Of a stretch of DNA of 64,000 nt, positions 20,255-29,590 are shown piece by piece. The notes under the pieces are model-generated. The model saw only the letters and a list, made by a program, of their open reading frames with translations. It did no database searches and was not told where the DNA came from. The position numbers were made by a program, and so were the translations under genes. Where the stretch lies: the NCBI RefSeq assembly GCF_003254505.1, contig NZ_QFYP01000001.1, positions 2,402,001-2,466,000 on the forward strand. The letters are read 5' to 3'. The stretch's first letter is position 1. Each line of letters begins with the position of its first letter. Source of the DNA: Phenylobacterium hankyongense (GTDB taxonomy: Bacteria; Pseudomonadota; Alphaproteobacteria; Caulobacterales; Caulobacteraceae).

Positions 20255-21406
20255 ATGTCCGCGCAGATCGATCCCTTCCACGCCATCGGCATCTCGACCC
20301 TCGCCCACCGGCTGAAGGCCGAGGGCCGCTCGATCATCCACATGGAGTTCGGCCAGCCCTCCACCGGCGCGCCGCGGGCCGCCGTGGAGGCCGCGCACCG
20401 GGTGCTGGACACCGACGGCATGGGCTACTGGGAGAGCCCGGCGCTGAAGGCGCGGATCGCCCGGCACTACGCAGAGACCTACGGCGTCACCGTCCAGCCC
20501 GACCAGCTGATCCTCACCTGCGGCGCCTCACCGGCCCTGGTGCTGGCGCTGGTCTCCAGCTTCCAGCCCGGCGACCGCGTGGCGCTGGCGCGGCCCGGCT
20601 ACGTCGCCTACCGCAATGTCCTCAAGGGCCTGCACATGGTCCCGGTGGAGATCGCCTCGGGACCCGAGGACCGCTTCCAGCTCACCGCCGCGCACCTCGC
20701 GGCGCTGGTCCCCGCTCCGGCCGGGGTGATCATCGCCAGCCCGGCCAATCCCACCGGCACCATCATCGAGGCGGCCGAGCTGGAGGCCATCGCCGGCGTC
20801 TGCCGCGAGCGGGGCATCCGGATCATCTCCGACGAGATCTACCACGGGCTCAGCTACGTGGCGCCGGCGCGCTCGGTGCTGGAGTTCGAGCCCGAGGCCC
20901 TGGTGGTCAACAGCTTCTCCAAATACTTCAGCATGGTCGGCTGGCGGCTCGGCTGGCTGCTGGTCCCGCCGGAGCACCTGCCGCGGGCCCGGGCCTTCGT
21001 CGGCAACATGTTCCTGACCGCGCCCTCGCTCAGCCAGCACGCGGCGCTGGCGGCGATGGACGCGCGCGAGGAGCTGCAGGGCCATCTCGACGTCTACCGC
21101 CGCAACCGCCAGCTGCTGCTGGACGCCCTGCCGGCCCTGGGCCTGGCGGAGATCGCCCCGCCGGACGGCGCCTTCTACATCTGGGCCAACATCGCCCACC
21201 TGACCGACGACAGCCTGGCCTTCTGCAAGCAGCTGCTGCGCGACACCGGGGTGGCGACCGCGCCGGGGGTCGACTTCGATCCGGTGGACGGCCGCCACTT
21301 CTTCCGCATGAGCTTCGCGGTCTCCACGCCGCAGATCCAGGAGGCCATCGCGCGGATGACCCCCTGGTTCGCGACCGCCGGCGCGGCGGCGACCGCCTCG
21401 GCCTAG
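20255..21406 (+). CDS. Class I/II pyridoxal-phosphate aminotransferase
   Basis: PLP-dependent aminotransferase of the aspartate aminotransferase fold (383 aa). Substrate-binding and cofactor motifs are clear: 'ASPANPTGTI' (Asn), 'IISDEIYHGLSY' (Asp and Tyr), the Schiff-base lysine in 'NSFSKYFSMVGWRLGW', and a C-terminal 'FFRMSFAVS' (Arg binding the substrate carboxylate). ATG 20255 has AGGGCGAGG upstream. The amino-acid substrate is unassigned. Its TAG stop shares a CTAG with the convergent RTX gene. Confidence 0.92.
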   Translation: MSAQIDPFHAIGISTLAHRLKAEGRSIIHMEFGQPSTGAPRAAVEAAHRVLDTDGMGYWESPALKARIARHYAETYGVTVQPDQLILTCGASPALVLALVSSFQPGDRVALARPGYVAYRNVLKGLHMVPVEIASGPEDRFQLTAAHLAALVPAPAGVIIASPANPTGTIIEAAELEAIAGVCRERGIRIISDEIYHGLSYVAPARSVLEFEPEALVVNSFSKYFSMVGWRLGWLLVPPEHLPRARAFVGNMFLTAPSLSQHAALAAMDAREELQGHLDVYRRNRQLLLDALPALGLAEIAPPDGAFYIWANIAHLTDDSLAFCKQLLRDTGVATAPGVDFDPVDGRHFFRMSFAVSTPQIQEAIARMTPWFATAGAAATASA

Positions 21407-23475
21407 CGGAAGAGCCAGTCGCTGGCGTGGATCTGGCTGGGCGCCACGTGGTCCAGGGTGGTGATCACGTACTGGTAGGGGCTGGAGCCGCCTGGACCGT
21501 CGATGTCCATCAGCACCTTGGTTCCGCCGGCTCCGTCCGAGACGAAGCTCAGCCAGCGGTCGGCCACCGGGTCAGAACCGGTGTAGCCGCCTTGGGCGAA
21601 CAGGGTCCGCAGGTCCAGCACGTCGGCGCCCGGGGTGAAGTCGGTCACGTGGCCGGCATTCCACGGCACGTCGTTCCAGACGAAGTAGTCCGCGCCGCTG
21701 TTCCCGGTCAGCACGTCCGGCCCGCGTCCGCCGATGAGCGTATCGGCGCCGCCGCCGCCTGACAGGGTGTCGGGGTAGTGCTGCGAGGTCAGCACCTGGC
21801 CGGGGGAGGTGTCGCCGCCGCCCGTTCCACCCGTGCCGCCCGTTCCGCCAGTCCCGCCGCCCGGGCTTCCGCTCGCCAGGCCGACGTTCGCCCAGGTCAG
21901 GCCGGTCGGCGCGACGTGCTGCAGGTCGGTGATCCGATAGGGCCAGTCGCCGCCGGAGGCCGGGCCGTTGGTGTCGAAGTAGACCAGGGTCCCGTCGCTC
22001 CCGTCGCTGCGGAAGCTGACCCAGCCGTCGGCCACCGGATCGGAGCCGGAATAGCCGAAGCCGGAGAGCAGGGCCGAGAGGTCGAGGTGGTCCGTTCCCA
22101 CCGTGAAGTCCGTGACCTGGCCGGCGCTCCACGGCAACTTCGCGAAGGCGAAGACGTCGGCGCCGCCATTGCCGGTCAGGACGTCCGCGCCCTGGCTGGC
22201 GTTCAGGGTGTCGTCGCCCGCGCCGCCGGTAAGGTGCGCGCCGGGGTTCTGGGCGGTGATGACGTGGCCCGAGCCGTCGTTCGGGACATCGATATAGATC
22301 ACCAGTCCCGTCGAGACCTGGTCGCCGTCGCCGTCTCTCACGGAGTAGCGGAACACGTCGTTCGTGCCGGCCGGGGCGTTGCTGTTGAGCGTGTAGGTGT
22401 AGTCGCCGTTCGGCATCACCGTCAGGCTCCCGTAGGCGCCTGCCATGGTGTAGCCGTTGGGGTTGGGGGCCCCATCCGAGATCACCTGGCCGCCGTGCCC
22501 GCTTACGCCGACCAACCCGCCGCCGTCCGCGCCCATCTTGTCATTCAGCAGGACGTTGCCCTTCAGCGGCGACGCCCCGATCTGGGCATGGGCCTCGTCG
22601 CCGAGGACGTAGGGTGTGTCGTCATAGATCGTGACGTTGAAGTGCGCCTGGGTGGTGTCGCCGTCGGTGTCGGTGAGCGACAGGCCCCAGCCGGTCTGCA
22701 CGCCGCCGGCGCCGGCTGGCACGTTCAAGGCGCTGTTCAGCCGATAGGTGACGTCCAGCCGGCCGCTCGCGGCGTCGTAGCGGTTGAAGATGATCGTCAC
22801 CGGCAGGCTGCTGTCGGTGTAGCTGGTCGGCTGGAAGGCGCCGTTGTTGATGATCAGCTGGCTGCCGACGTAGACGTCCTTCACCCCGTCGGCGGCGTTC
22901 AGCATGATGGCGGCGTTGACGTTCACGGCCGCGGCATTGGGCGAGACGCCGTTCGGCAGGTTGGCCTCGTTGACCGTGAAGCTGGGCAGCGGCCCGCCGT
23001 TCAGGCCGGTCACCGTCGGGAAGTGGTTGCTCGACGGCGGCCCGCCCGGATTGCCCGGCGCCGCCGGATCGGCCAGTTGCGCCCAGGTCAGGCCGTTGGG
23101 CGACACCCCATCCAGGGTGGCGATGCGGATCGGCCAGGGGTTGCCGCTGGCAGGCCCGTCCGGGTCGTACATGACGATCGTGCTGCCCATGCTGGCCTGC
23201 AGGCTGATGTAGCCGTCCGCCTGCGGGTTCGAGCCGGTATAGCCGCTGGCTTGAAACAGGGCGCTGAGGTCCAGCCGGTCCGAGCCGAGCGCGAAGTCGG
23301 TGACGTGCCCGGCGTTCCACGGAAGCTTGGCGTAGGCGAAGACATCGCCGCCGGCGCCGCCGGTGAGGGTGTCCGGCCCCTGGCCGGCGTTCAGGGTGTC
23401 GGGGCCGGAGCCTCCGACAAGGTTGTCCCCATATGTCGACGAGGTCAGAACCTGACCCGATGTGGTGTCCGCCAT
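21403..23475 (-). CDS. RTX-type secreted protein with three repeated C-terminal-target modules
   Basis: Probable type I-secreted calcium-binding protein (690 aa), without a Sec signal. Three copies of one ~130-residue module lie at about 10-155, 415-555 and 590-690. Each has RTX nonapeptides ('LTGGAGGDVF', 'LTGNGGADVF', 'LTGNSGADYF'), then 'W-AGHVTDF--G-D-LDL', a Tyr/Gly strand and a closing 'DHVAP' turn, like the T1SS VCA0849-type target domain. A VCBS-like region (about 310-400, 'GSLTVMPNGDYTYTLN') lies between modules 1 and 2, and a Gly/Thr linker before module 3. ATG 23475 follows GGAGGA. No T1SS genes are in the window; no enzyme domain is evident. Confidence 0.82.
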   Translation of the reverse strand: MADTTSGQVLTSSTYGDNLVGGSGPDTLNAGQGPDTLTGGAGGDVFAYAKLPWNAGHVTDFALGSDRLDLSALFQASGYTGSNPQADGYISLQASMGSTIVMYDPDGPASGNPWPIRIATLDGVSPNGLTWAQLADPAAPGNPGGPPSSNHFPTVTGLNGGPLPSFTVNEANLPNGVSPNAAAVNVNAAIMLNAADGVKDVYVGSQLIINNGAFQPTSYTDSSLPVTIIFNRYDAASGRLDVTYRLNSALNVPAGAGGVQTGWGLSLTDTDGDTTQAHFNVTIYDDTPYVLGDEAHAQIGASPLKGNVLLNDKMGADGGGLVGVSGHGGQVISDGAPNPNGYTMAGAYGSLTVMPNGDYTYTLNSNAPAGTNDVFRYSVRDGDGDQVSTGLVIYIDVPNDGSGHVITAQNPGAHLTGGAGDDTLNASQGADVLTGNGGADVFAFAKLPWSAGQVTDFTVGTDHLDLSALLSGFGYSGSDPVADGWVSFRSDGSDGTLVYFDTNGPASGGDWPYRITDLQHVAPTGLTWANVGLASGSPGGGTGGTGGTGGTGGGDTSPGQVLTSQHYPDTLSGGGGADTLIGGRGPDVLTGNSGADYFVWNDVPWNAGHVTDFTPGADVLDLRTLFAQGGYTGSDPVADRWLSFVSDGAGGTKVLMDIDGPGGSSPYQYVITTLDHVAPSQIHASDWLFR
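21805..21870. repeat. Short Gly/Thr-coding tandem repeat in the RTX gene
   Basis: About five imperfect 9-base units encode a GGTGGT linker ahead of the third module. It is a coding micro-repeat, likely to vary in copy number by slippage. Confidence 0.6.
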
Positions 23476-23590
23476 CCATTTCCTCCGCACGTGAAAAGCC
23501 GCGCGATCGCTGGCGCGCGGCTTCCTCCCGGCGTGGCAACTTTGTGGCGAAAGGAATGTTCCTCGCACGCACCCATCGAAGGATCAGCCA

Positions 23591-24895
23591 TCAGGGCCGG
23601 CGGTAGATCGCGCCGCCCTTCATGACGAAGCGGACGTCCTTGATGGCGGTGATGTCCTGCGTGGGATCGCCCTGCACCGCCACGAGGTCGGCGAGGTAGC
23701 CCGGGGCGACGTGGCCGAGGCTGTCGCCCCGCCGCAGGATCGCGGCGTTGGTGGCGGTGGCTGCGGTGAGCGCCTGGGCGGGCGTCATGCCGTCCTTCAC
23801 CATCCAGATGAGTTCGCGGGCGTTCTCGCCGTGGGCGAAGACTCCGACGTCGCTGCCGGCGCCGATCGTGACGCCCAGCTTCAGCGCCAGGCGGAAGGCG
23901 CGTTCGGCGTTCAGCATGGCCGGGGTCGGCGGCGTCTGGCCCGGGACGTAGTGCTGGAAGTACTGCGAGGTGGCGTCGGGGGCAGTCAGCGTCGGCACAT
24001 AGGCGGCGCCCTTGGCCTTCATCAGCCGGAAGGTGGCTTCCGACGCGCCATAGCCGTGCTCGACGGTGTCGACGCCGGCCACGACGGCGCGGCGGATGCC
24101 CTCGTCGCTGGCCGCGTGGGCGGCGACCGGGCGGCCGGAGGAGTGGGCGGTCTCCACCAGCACGTCCAACTCGTGCTGGCTGAACGCCGGCTCGGTCTCG
24201 CCGGCCGGGCCGATGCGGTAGTCGGCGTAGACCTTGATCCAGTCGGCCCCGGCGGCGGCCTGTTCGCGCACGGCGGCGATCACCTGGCCTTCGCCGCTGG
24301 CCTCCTGCGCGCCCTGCGGCAGCTCCATGTCGGTCCGGAAGGCCCTGCGGGGCCCGTAGGCGCCGGTGGCGACGATGGCGCGGGTCGCCACGAACATCCG
24401 CGGACCGGCGATCACGCCGTCCTCGATCGCCCGCTTCAGGGAGACGTCGGCGTCGCCGGCGCCCTCGGTGCCGAGGTCGCGGATGGTGGTGAAGCCGGCG
24501 GCGAGGGTCCGTCCCGCGTCGCGTCCGGCGCGCAAGGTCCGGTAGGCGGGCGCCTCCTTCAGCACCTGATCGTCCCAGGAGGTCTCGTTGTAAGGGTGCA
24601 GCAGCAGGTGCGAGTGCAACTCGATCAGTCCCGGGATCAGGGTCGCGCCGGGCAGGGCGACCACCTCGGCGCCGGCCGGGACGGCCACCGTCGCCTTCGG
24701 GCCGACGGCGACGATCTTCCCGCCCTCGACCACCACCACCCAGCCGGGGTGCGGCGCGGCATCGCCGGCGGTCCAGACTGCGGCGGGCTCCAGCACATAC
24801 CGCGATGGCTCTGCGGCCAGCGCCGCGGGCGCGAGACCCATGCCGGCGACCACGCCCGCCGCCCAGACCGCAAATCGACTCGACATCATCCGCAT
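23591..24895 (-). CDS. Secreted amidohydrolase (imidazolonepropionase/prolidase-like)
   Basis: Exported metal-dependent hydrolase of the amidohydrolase superfamily (434 aa from ATG 24895; a TTG at 24901 and ATGs at 24889 and 24886 are alternatives). The signal peptide ends 'APAALA-AEP'. Metal ligands are visible: 'ELHSHL' (two His), the bridging Lys in 'DWIKVYAD', '[10 protein letters not shown]', 'VEHGYG' and 'GAGSDVG' (Asp). The pattern matches periplasmic Xaa-Pro dipeptidase-like or organophosphate-type enzymes found beside TonB receptors. It is divergent from a TonB receptor gene, suggesting use of the imported material. The substrate is unknown. Confidence 0.88.
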   Translation of the reverse strand: MRMMSSRFAVWAAGVVAGMGLAPAALAAEPSRYVLEPAAVWTAGDAAPHPGWVVVVEGGKIVAVGPKATVAVPAGAEVVALPGATLIPGLIELHSHLLLHPYNETSWDDQVLKEAPAYRTLRAGRDAGRTLAAGFTTIRDLGTEGAGDADVSLKRAIEDGVIAGPRMFVATRAIVATGAYGPRRAFRTDMELPQGAQEASGEGQVIAAVREQAAAGADWIKVYADYRIGPAGETEPAFSQHELDVLVETAHSSGRPVAAHAASDEGIRRAVVAGVDTVEHGYGASEATFRLMKAKGAAYVPTLTAPDATSQYFQHYVPGQTPPTPAMLNAERAFRLALKLGVTIGAGSDVGVFAHGENARELIWMVKDGMTPAQALTAATATNAAILRRGDSLGHVAPGYLADLVAVQGDPTQDITAIKDVRFVMKGGAIYRRP

Positions 24896-25198
24896 CCCCA
24901 AAGCCCGCCGGCCGCACTCTTCCCAACTCTCCGCGCCCGCGACAAGGCCTGGCCTGAGGACGGCTACCCGTCGGAAGATCGAGGAATTCAGCTGGCCGTC
25001 TACTCAGTAGGCGGAGCAAATTCTCGGGCGATTCTTCCGAGTTTCTCAGTGGAATAGAGATTTATCGCGGTCTAACCTACGTAAAACCGCAACAAAACCT
25101 TCATTTGCAAGCGTTGCAAGACTCCCCAAGAACCGCGCTCGACGAACGACTTACGTCGTCACGCCGGCTCGGGGCCGGCGCAAGAACGGGGATAATAA
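24896..25198. promoter_or_regulatory. Divergent control region with a TTGCAA inverted repeat
   Basis: The 303-base gap between the amidohydrolase and TonB receptor genes has no ORF and is locally A/T-richer (25015-25105). At 25105-25119 two TTGCAA half-sites separated by GCG form a 15-base inverted repeat (TTGCAAGCGTTGCAA), about 80 bases before the receptor start. It looks like an operator of a LacI-like or similar dimeric regulator. No such regulator gene is adjacent. Confidence 0.45.
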
Positions 25199-27526
25199 AT
25201 GCAGCAGACGACAGTGAAGGGCCGCTCCAGAGCGGCTCGTGGATTGTTCATGGCTGGCGCTTCGGTGCTGGTCCTGGGTCTGGCGAGCGGCCAGGCGTTT
25301 GCGGCCGAGGCGCCCCTGGCGGCCACAGCCGACGCCGCCGGCGCGGCCACGCCGACCGAGGAGAAGGCCGATTTCGGCACCCGCGTCGAGGAACTGGTGG
25401 TGACCGGCGCGTCCGGCGCCGTCACCAACGCGCCGGTGAAAGCCTCGCTCGAGGCCACCCAGCCGCAGTCGATCATCGACCGCCAGGCCATCGACCAGTT
25501 CATCCCGGCGACTGCCGACTACACCCAGATCGTCAACCTCTCGCCCAGCGTCTCCGGCACCTCGGTCAATGGTCCGGGGCTCGGCGAGTCCAAGACCACC
25601 CTGCGCGGCTTCCAGGACGGCCAGTACAACGTCACCTACGACGGCATCCCCTGGGGCGACGCCAACGGCCCGACCCACCACTCGACGTCCTTCTTCCCGT
25701 CCTCGACGATCGGGGCGGTGGTGGTGGACCGTGGGCCGGGCGGCGCCAGCCAGCTCGGCGCGGCCAGCTTCGGCGGCTCGATCAACCTGTTCTCGCCGGA
25801 AGTCGCCGACGTGTTCGGCGGCTCGCAGTCGGTGACGGCGGGATCGTGGAACACCTGGATGTCGGTGACCAAGATCAACACCGGTGAGATCGCGGCGCTG
25901 AACGGCGCGCGCGCCCTGTTCAACTTCCAGGAGTTGAAGACCGACGGCGCCCTGACCAACTCCGGCGCCACCGCCTACAACCAGCTGGTCCGCGCGGTCG
26001 TCCCGCTGGTCGACAGCTGGAAGCTGACGCTGTTCGGGACCTGGAACTACACCAAGGTCTACACCAACGACAGTTCGGGCGCGACGCTTGCGCAGGTGGC
26101 GCTCTATGGCAAGAATTTCGGCCTGTCGACCGACCCGACCACGCCGACCTATTACAAGTACAACGTCGTCAACAAGCACACCTACTTCAACTACGCCAAG
26201 CTGACCGGCGACATCACGCCGAGCCTGAAGCTCGAGAACACCCTCTATTCCTACTACTACAAGAACGACACCGAGAGCGCCCTGGACCCGACCCTGTCGG
26301 TGGCCGACATCGCCGCCAAGAAGGGCCTGCAGATCACCTACACGCCGGGCGGCCAGCCGACCGTCAACGGCCACGTCCCGGGCTACACCAAGCTCAACGT
26401 CTACAAGATCTACGGCGACATCGTGCACCTGGACCAGGAGCTGTCGTTCGGCACCATCAAGGCCGGGCTGTGGTGGGAGCAGGCCGACACCGGCCCGCGC
26501 GCCCGCTACGACTACGACGCCACGCTTGGCCACACCGACGCCGGCTGGACGGTGGACTACCGCCAGAAGGTGCTGCCCGGCGTGCCGCAGTACCTGGAAT
26601 ACCTGCAGTATTCCGGCTGGAACCAGTACCAGCCGTTCGTCGACTTCCAATGGCGGGTGACGCCGGCGCTGACCGTCACGCCCGGCGTGAAGTATGTCAC
26701 CGACAAGCTGTCAGTGGACTCCGACGTCAACCAGAAGACCCGGGCGCCGTTCCACGGCTCCAAGACCTTCACCAAGACGCTGTATTTCCTGACGGCGAAC
26801 TACAAGCTGCAGGACAACCTGGCCGTCTACGCTCAGTACGCCACCGGCTTCCTGCTGCCCGACATCAGCGCCATGCAGGTGGTCAATCCGAACCTCGACG
26901 ACCTGCATCCGCAGGAATCCACCAACTACCAGGTGGGCGCGGTCTATCACGGCGGCAAGTTCACCTTCGACGCCGACGTCTACCAGATCGACTTCACCAA
27001 CAAGATCCAGACGGTGACGGTTGGCTCCGAGACGGTGAACTTCAATCTCGGCGGGGCCACCTACAAGGGCGTCGAAGGGGCCGTGACCTACGCGCTCACC
27101 GACCAGGTCTTCGTCTTCGCCAACGGCTCGGTGAACTCGGCCAAGGCGCTGGGCGCCAACACCACCATCGCCGGCGTGCCGGTGACCATCGTCGGCGGCA
27201 AGCAGATCGCCAACGCGCCGAAGTCCACGGCGGCCCTCGGCGTCCTCTACCACGACGACGCCTGGTCGGTGTCGCTGGCCGACAAGTACACCGGCGAGCA
27301 GTGGGGCGCGGAGGGTGAGCCGGCGGCCTACCGCATCGCGGGCTACCATTCGGCCGACCTTTCGGTGGTCTACCGCTTCGACCGCTACCGCCTGGAGGCG
27401 GCGGTCTACAACATCTTCGACGACCAGCCGGTGACCGCCATCAAGCCGGGCAAGACGGTTCCCTACGACCAGTACTACTTCCAGCCGGAGCGGAACTTCC
27501 AAGTGTCCGTGAAGGCGAGCTTCTGA
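25199..27526 (+). CDS. TonB-dependent outer-membrane receptor
   Basis: Outer-membrane active transporter (775 aa) powered by TonB-ExbBD. A signal peptide ends near residue 35 ('GQAFA-AEA'). The plug domain follows ('VEELVVTGASGAV', 'TTLRGFQDGQYNVTYDGIPWGD'), then a 22-strand barrel rich in aromatic alternation, ending 'FQVSVKASF' with a terminal Phe. 'EELVVTG' near the N-terminus is the TonB-box-like stretch. The substrate is unknown; no siderophore genes or Fur box are nearby. The flanking amidohydrolase and phosphodiesterase-like enzymes suggest an organic nutrient. Confidence 0.93.
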   Translation: MQQTTVKGRSRAARGLFMAGASVLVLGLASGQAFAAEAPLAATADAAGAATPTEEKADFGTRVEELVVTGASGAVTNAPVKASLEATQPQSIIDRQAIDQFIPATADYTQIVNLSPSVSGTSVNGPGLGESKTTLRGFQDGQYNVTYDGIPWGDANGPTHHSTSFFPSSTIGAVVVDRGPGGASQLGAASFGGSINLFSPEVADVFGGSQSVTAGSWNTWMSVTKINTGEIAALNGARALFNFQELKTDGALTNSGATAYNQLVRAVVPLVDSWKLTLFGTWNYTKVYTNDSSGATLAQVALYGKNFGLSTDPTTPTYYKYNVVNKHTYFNYAKLTGDITPSLKLENTLYSYYYKNDTESALDPTLSVADIAAKKGLQITYTPGGQPTVNGHVPGYTKLNVYKIYGDIVHLDQELSFGTIKAGLWWEQADTGPRARYDYDATLGHTDAGWTVDYRQKVLPGVPQYLEYLQYSGWNQYQPFVDFQWRVTPALTVTPGVKYVTDKLSVDSDVNQKTRAPFHGSKTFTKTLYFLTANYKLQDNLAVYAQYATGFLLPDISAMQVVNPNLDDLHPQESTNYQVGAVYHGGKFTFDADVYQIDFTNKIQTVTVGSETVNFNLGGATYKGVEGAVTYALTDQVFVFANGSVNSAKALGANTTIAGVPVTIVGGKQIANAPKSTAALGVLYHDDAWSVSLADKYTGEQWGAEGEPAAYRIAGYHSADLSVVYRFDRYRLEAAVYNIFDDQPVTAIKPGKTVPYDQYYFQPERNFQVSVKASF

Positions 27527-27541
27527 TCAGGACCTGACGGC

Positions 27542-27566
27542 GCGGCGCGGGCTCGACCCGCGCCGC
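27542..27566 (+). terminator. Hairpin after the TonB receptor gene
   Basis: A perfect 10-bp stem GCGGCGCGGG / CCCGCGCCGC with a CTCGA loop begins 15 bases after the receptor stop. No T-tract follows, so it may be a Rho-assisted stop or an mRNA-stabilising hairpin. Confidence 0.6.
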
Positions 27567-27688
27567 CGATGGTCAAGACCAACCCTCCGCCGGTGTCGAG
27601 ATGGCTCGCCCGGCGGAGTTCGATTCCGGCCGTGCGGGCTCAAGGCCGCGAAGGTCCTGCGATAGCGCCGTCGTCTCGGGGATCGTCC

Positions 27689-29512
27689 CTACGGCTTTAG
27701 GCCGATCGTCCGGCCTGGCATCCCCGCGGCGTCGAAGTAGGACGCGCCCGCCGCATCCTGGCGGTTCAGCACGGTCATGAACCCGTTGGCGGCCGGCGCG
27801 GAGCGGACGGTGACCGCCTGCGAGGCCGGAGGAGCCACGTCGCGGCCGCTCAGCGCCTCGGCCATCACCCGGCCGGAATGACCCTTCGGCCCGAGGTCCA
27901 GCTCGAGGATGTGGGCCAGGGTGATCGCCAGGTCGGCGTTGCTCACCGGGGCGGGGTCGACGAAGCCGGCGCGGAAGTCAGGGCCCACGGCGGCCATGAA
28001 GTTGTGGGTGTCCTGGCGGCCGAACGAGCCGTGGATGCCCTGGCCCTGCTGCTGGTCGCTGTCGGCGACCTCGACGCCGCAGATTTCCGGGTCGTCGCAG
28101 CCGCTCGCAAAGCTCCTGAAGCCCACGACGATCGCCGGCGTCGGCGTGCGCGCGGACCCGGCCAGGCCGATCTGGCTGGTGGACAGCGCGCCCGGGATCG
28201 GACCCAGGTCGTCACGGACGAAGATCGCGCCGGCGTAGTCCTGGCGGCTGACCGCCTCGACGATCCGCCGCGCCAGGGCCGGCGCATCCGGACCAGGCAG
28301 GTAGATCAGGTCCGAACCGCCGTTGGCGGCGACCAGGACGTCGGGATGGGCGGCGTCGCGACCCAGCGCCGCGCCCCGCTTCGGATAGGCGCCGCTGCGC
28401 GGATCGACGGCGGGACCGGCGGCGTCGTGCAACGGCAGGCCCAGCGCCTCGGCGAGGTCGATGGCCAGGAAACCCGGCGGCATAAGGCCGGGCTTCACGT
28501 CCGGATAGCGCAGGCGGGCCGAGCCGCTGGTCTGGCTCTCCCGCGACAGGGTCGAGAAGCCGTGGTCGGCGGTGACCACGATGTCGGTGTCCTTGTCGAG
28601 CCCCAGCGCCCTCAGGCTGGCGCGCAGGGCCGCGAGGTCATCGGAGGCGTTGCGGATCGCGGCCATCGTCGTCGGGCCGTTGATCCCCGGGGTGAAGGTA
28701 TTGAGGCTGTCGCCCTGGTTATGCTGGGTGCCGTCGGGGTCCCGCGACCAGAACACCATGACGAACGGCTTCCCTTCGGCCTTGAAGCGCGGCAGCAGCA
28801 CCCGCGTCGCCACCGCCAGGAACCAGTTCTGCTGCTCCACATTGGCGACCAGCGCGCCGGCCTTGTCGTAGGCGCCGGCCTGGCCGTTGGGGCCGCGGCT
28901 GGGGGCCGTGGTGGGCAGGCCGGCCGCCTTGATCGCCGCGGCGATCTCGGGCGCCAGCTTCACTCCGCGCTCCGGCGAGCCGGTGGCGTCGTCGATGACG
29001 ATCGTGCCGGTCCCATCGCGGGCGGTGACGTCCTGGATGGCGATCGGCCCAAGCTTGCCCAGGGCGACGGTCGCAAAGCCCTTGGCGCGGGCCGCCTGCA
29101 GCAGGCTGGTGTGGCCCAGATAGTTGCCGCCGAACCTCTCGTTCAGCAGCCCCAGCATCACGTCGTCCTCGACCGGCGCCATCGGCGAGCCGTAGGGCGC
29201 CGGGAACGGCTGGCCGCCGTAGATCGTGTTGCCGAAGTCGCCGGTGTCGCCGACCAGGTGCCCGGTGGCGATCACCGAGGCGTTGGGCGTGGTGACGGTC
29301 GGATAGATCGAGTGGCTGTTGCGGAAATCCACGCCGCGCGCCCGCACCTCGGCGAGGGCCGGCGCGGTCTGCGGGGTCACGATCCGCGACCTCAGTCCGT
29401 CCGCCACGAACAGGATGACATTGTGCGGCGCGGCTGCGGCTCGCGACCCGACGGCGGCCATGACAAGGGCGAGGGCGGTCATGGCCCCCGCGCGGTACTT
29501 CGAACTGATCAA
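27689..29512 (-). CDS. Secreted alkaline-phosphatase-superfamily phosphodiesterase
   Basis: Exported enzyme of the nucleotide pyrophosphatase/phosphodiesterase branch (607 aa). It has Asp in 'FVADGLR', the likely Thr nucleophile in 'YPTVTTPNAS', 'SRDPDGTQHN' with Asp and His, 'TADHGF', and a late His in 'RQDTHNF': the bimetal set of this superfamily. I chose TTG 29512 (GGGGG upstream) because it adds Lys and Arg to the signal peptide; the internal ATG 29482 gives an uncharged one. It is convergent with the TonB receptor. The substrate, nucleotide or other phosphoester, is unassigned. Confidence 0.87.
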   Translation of the reverse strand: MISSKYRAGAMTALALVMAAVGSRAAAAPHNVILFVADGLRSRIVTPQTAPALAEVRARGVDFRNSHSIYPTVTTPNASVIATGHLVGDTGDFGNTIYGGQPFPAPYGSPMAPVEDDVMLGLLNERFGGNYLGHTSLLQAARAKGFATVALGKLGPIAIQDVTARDGTGTIVIDDATGSPERGVKLAPEIAAAIKAAGLPTTAPSRGPNGQAGAYDKAGALVANVEQQNWFLAVATRVLLPRFKAEGKPFVMVFWSRDPDGTQHNQGDSLNTFTPGINGPTTMAAIRNASDDLAALRASLRALGLDKDTDIVVTADHGFSTLSRESQTSGSARLRYPDVKPGLMPPGFLAIDLAEALGLPLHDAAGPAVDPRSGAYPKRGAALGRDAAHPDVLVAANGGSDLIYLPGPDAPALARRIVEAVSRQDYAGAIFVRDDLGPIPGALSTSQIGLAGSARTPTPAIVVGFRSFASGCDDPEICGVEVADSDQQQGQGIHGSFGRQDTHNFMAAVGPDFRAGFVDPAPVSNADLAITLAHILELDLGPKGHSGRVMAEALSGRDVAPPASQAVTVRSAPAANGFMTVLNRQDAAGASYFDAAGMPGRTIGLKP

Positions 29513-29590
29513 GCGAGCCCCCGTAATCGACGGCGATTGTCGCCGCCGACGATGACAGTTGTGCGTCGCCGCTTAGCGCTCCTGGCGCAG

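Noticed and set aside
21805..21870. Possible CRISPR-like or noncoding tandem repeat
   Set aside because: Units are 9 bases, in frame, and encode the Gly/Thr linker of the RTX protein.
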